Shown in pieces: positions 5,988-6,459 of a stretch of 6,459 nucleotides of DNA (positions are counted from its first letter, which is position 1; each line of letters begins with the position of its first letter). Source of the DNA: Anaerolineales bacterium (GTDB taxonomy: Bacteria > Chloroflexota > Anaerolineae > Anaerolineales > Villigracilaceae); the NCBI GenBank assembly GCA_016789205.1, contig JAEURF010000100.1, positions 1 through 6,459 on the forward strand. Direction: 5' to 3'. The notes under the pieces are model-generated. The model saw only the letters and a program-made list of their open reading frames with translations. It searched no databases and had not been told where the DNA came from. The translations under genes were made by a program, and so were the position numbers.

Positions 5988-6459
5988 TTATCTTGCAAAT
6001 AAAATTCGTCCGCATGATGGACAATATACAATTTGTCTTCTTGCGTTTTGTTGCGCGGAGGCGTTAATATCTGTACCGCATGAGGCGCAAGCATTATCTT
6101 CAATTTCTGCTACAGCGACGCCGCGTTTTTGCCGGCGCAAATCTTCATAGCTTTGTAACAAACTTACTTCAATCGGTGCAAGTGACGCTTCGCGCTCATC
6201 TGCTAAACTTTCTAGTTGTTTCGTCAGCGACGCTTGTTCTTCGATTAGTTTTTTATGTTCATTACCGCGTTTGGCTTGAAGCAATTCCAATTCTGTTTTT
6301 GCTTTTTCATATTCAGCACTGGCTGTTTCAGATTTGAACATTGCTTCTAATTCTCGTTCCTCTAATGTAACCAGATATTTTTTGAGCGAAGCCACATCTT
6401 TTTGTAAATCTTGCAGTTCTTTCGGGTTTTTGACAATGCAGCCATACAAACTGGACTCA
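5988..6459 (-). CDS. COG1579-family coiled-coil protein with C4 zinc ribbon (5' end missing)
   Basis: The frame is open to the right edge, so the N-terminal part, roughly 80-90 residues judging by the usual length near 240, lies outside the window; about 156 residues are visible. It reads ESSLYGCIVKNPKELQDLQ at the edge, the conserved mid-protein motif of the COG1579/DUF164 family (CdsZ, Helicobacter FlgZ/HP0958). A TTG at 6447-6449 lies inside this motif and is not a real start. A long charged heptad-like coiled coil, rich in E, K and L, follows, then a zinc ribbon with two C-x2-C pairs, CASCG and CPSCGRILF, ending three bases short of a TAA. Family members act as cytoplasmic chaperone or nucleic-acid-binding adaptors in the few studied cases; the role here is unknown. 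It probably heads, or is part of, one transcript with the NACHT gene. Confidence 0.88.
   Translation of the reverse strand, partial: ESSLYGCIVKNPKELQDLQKDVASLKKYLVTLEERELEAMFKSETASAEYEKAKTELELLQAKRGNEHKKLIEEQASLTKQLESLADEREASLAPIEVSLLQSYEDLRRQKRGVAVAEIEDNACASCGTDINASAQQNARRQIVYCPSCGRILFAR

Noticed and set aside
5882..6103. Minus-strand frame of 73 codons spanning the zinc-ribbon/NACHT junction.
   Set aside because: It overlaps both real genes in another frame and lacks any family signature; its ATG sits inside the zinc-ribbon coding region.
5659..6150. Plus-strand open frame of 163 codons.
   Set aside because: It is antisense to the start of the NACHT gene and the end of the zinc-ribbon gene, crossing both gene ends, with Ser/Arg/Cys-rich composition typical of a shadow frame.
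6447..6449. TTG as the start of a 153-residue zinc-ribbon protein.
   Set aside because: The frame stays open to the window edge and the TTG lies within the conserved LYGCIVKNPKELQDLQ motif, which is internal in the family. The gene is truncated by the window.

Overview
The window holds six genes, all read from the minus strand, so transcription runs from the right edge to the left. Two are cut by the window edges. The two clear themes are coenzyme F420 metabolism (left half) and a membrane-anchored NACHT/HEAT STAND-type NTPase paired with a zinc-ribbon coiled-coil protein (right half). An F420-using bacterium with moderate-to-low GC, short intergenic repeats and this gene mix would fit an Anaerolineae-like Chloroflexota. 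That placement is an inference from gene content, not proven here.

In transcription order: (1) 5988-6459, the C-terminal two thirds of a COG1579/DUF164 (CdsZ/FlgZ-like) coiled-coil protein with a C4 zinc ribbon; (2) 3444-5981, an 845-residue protein with one N-terminal transmembrane helix, a NACHT-type P-loop NTPase, a winged-helix-like region and C-terminal HEAT-like repeats, starting 6 bases after gene 1 stops; (3) 1994-3346, an SsnA-like metal-dependent amidohydrolase, with its start moved in from an upstream GTG; (4) 1243-1926, an NADPH:F420 oxidoreductase (Fno/NpdG); (5) 452-1216, CofE, the F420-0:gamma-L-glutamate ligase; (6) 1-335, the N-terminal part of an F420-dependent PPOX-class oxidoreductase.

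Genes 4 to 6 form a coherent set: CofE adds glutamate to the F420 tail, Fno exchanges hydride between F420 and NADP, and the PPOX-family protein is a likely user of reduced F420. The amidohydrolase is co-directional and may be co-transcribed, but nothing in the sequence ties its substrate to F420.

Four of the five gene junctions carry a repeat of a different design: decamer direct repeats (3362-3430), a REP/BIME-like nested palindrome (1941-1989), an AT-rich inverted repeat joining the fno stop to the cofE start (1215-1257), and a GC-rich hairpin cluster (400-449). The last is followed by an AT-rich leader for the PPOX gene. No gap exceeds 300 bases. I see no tRNA, rRNA, transposase, CRISPR array or convincing intrinsic terminator.
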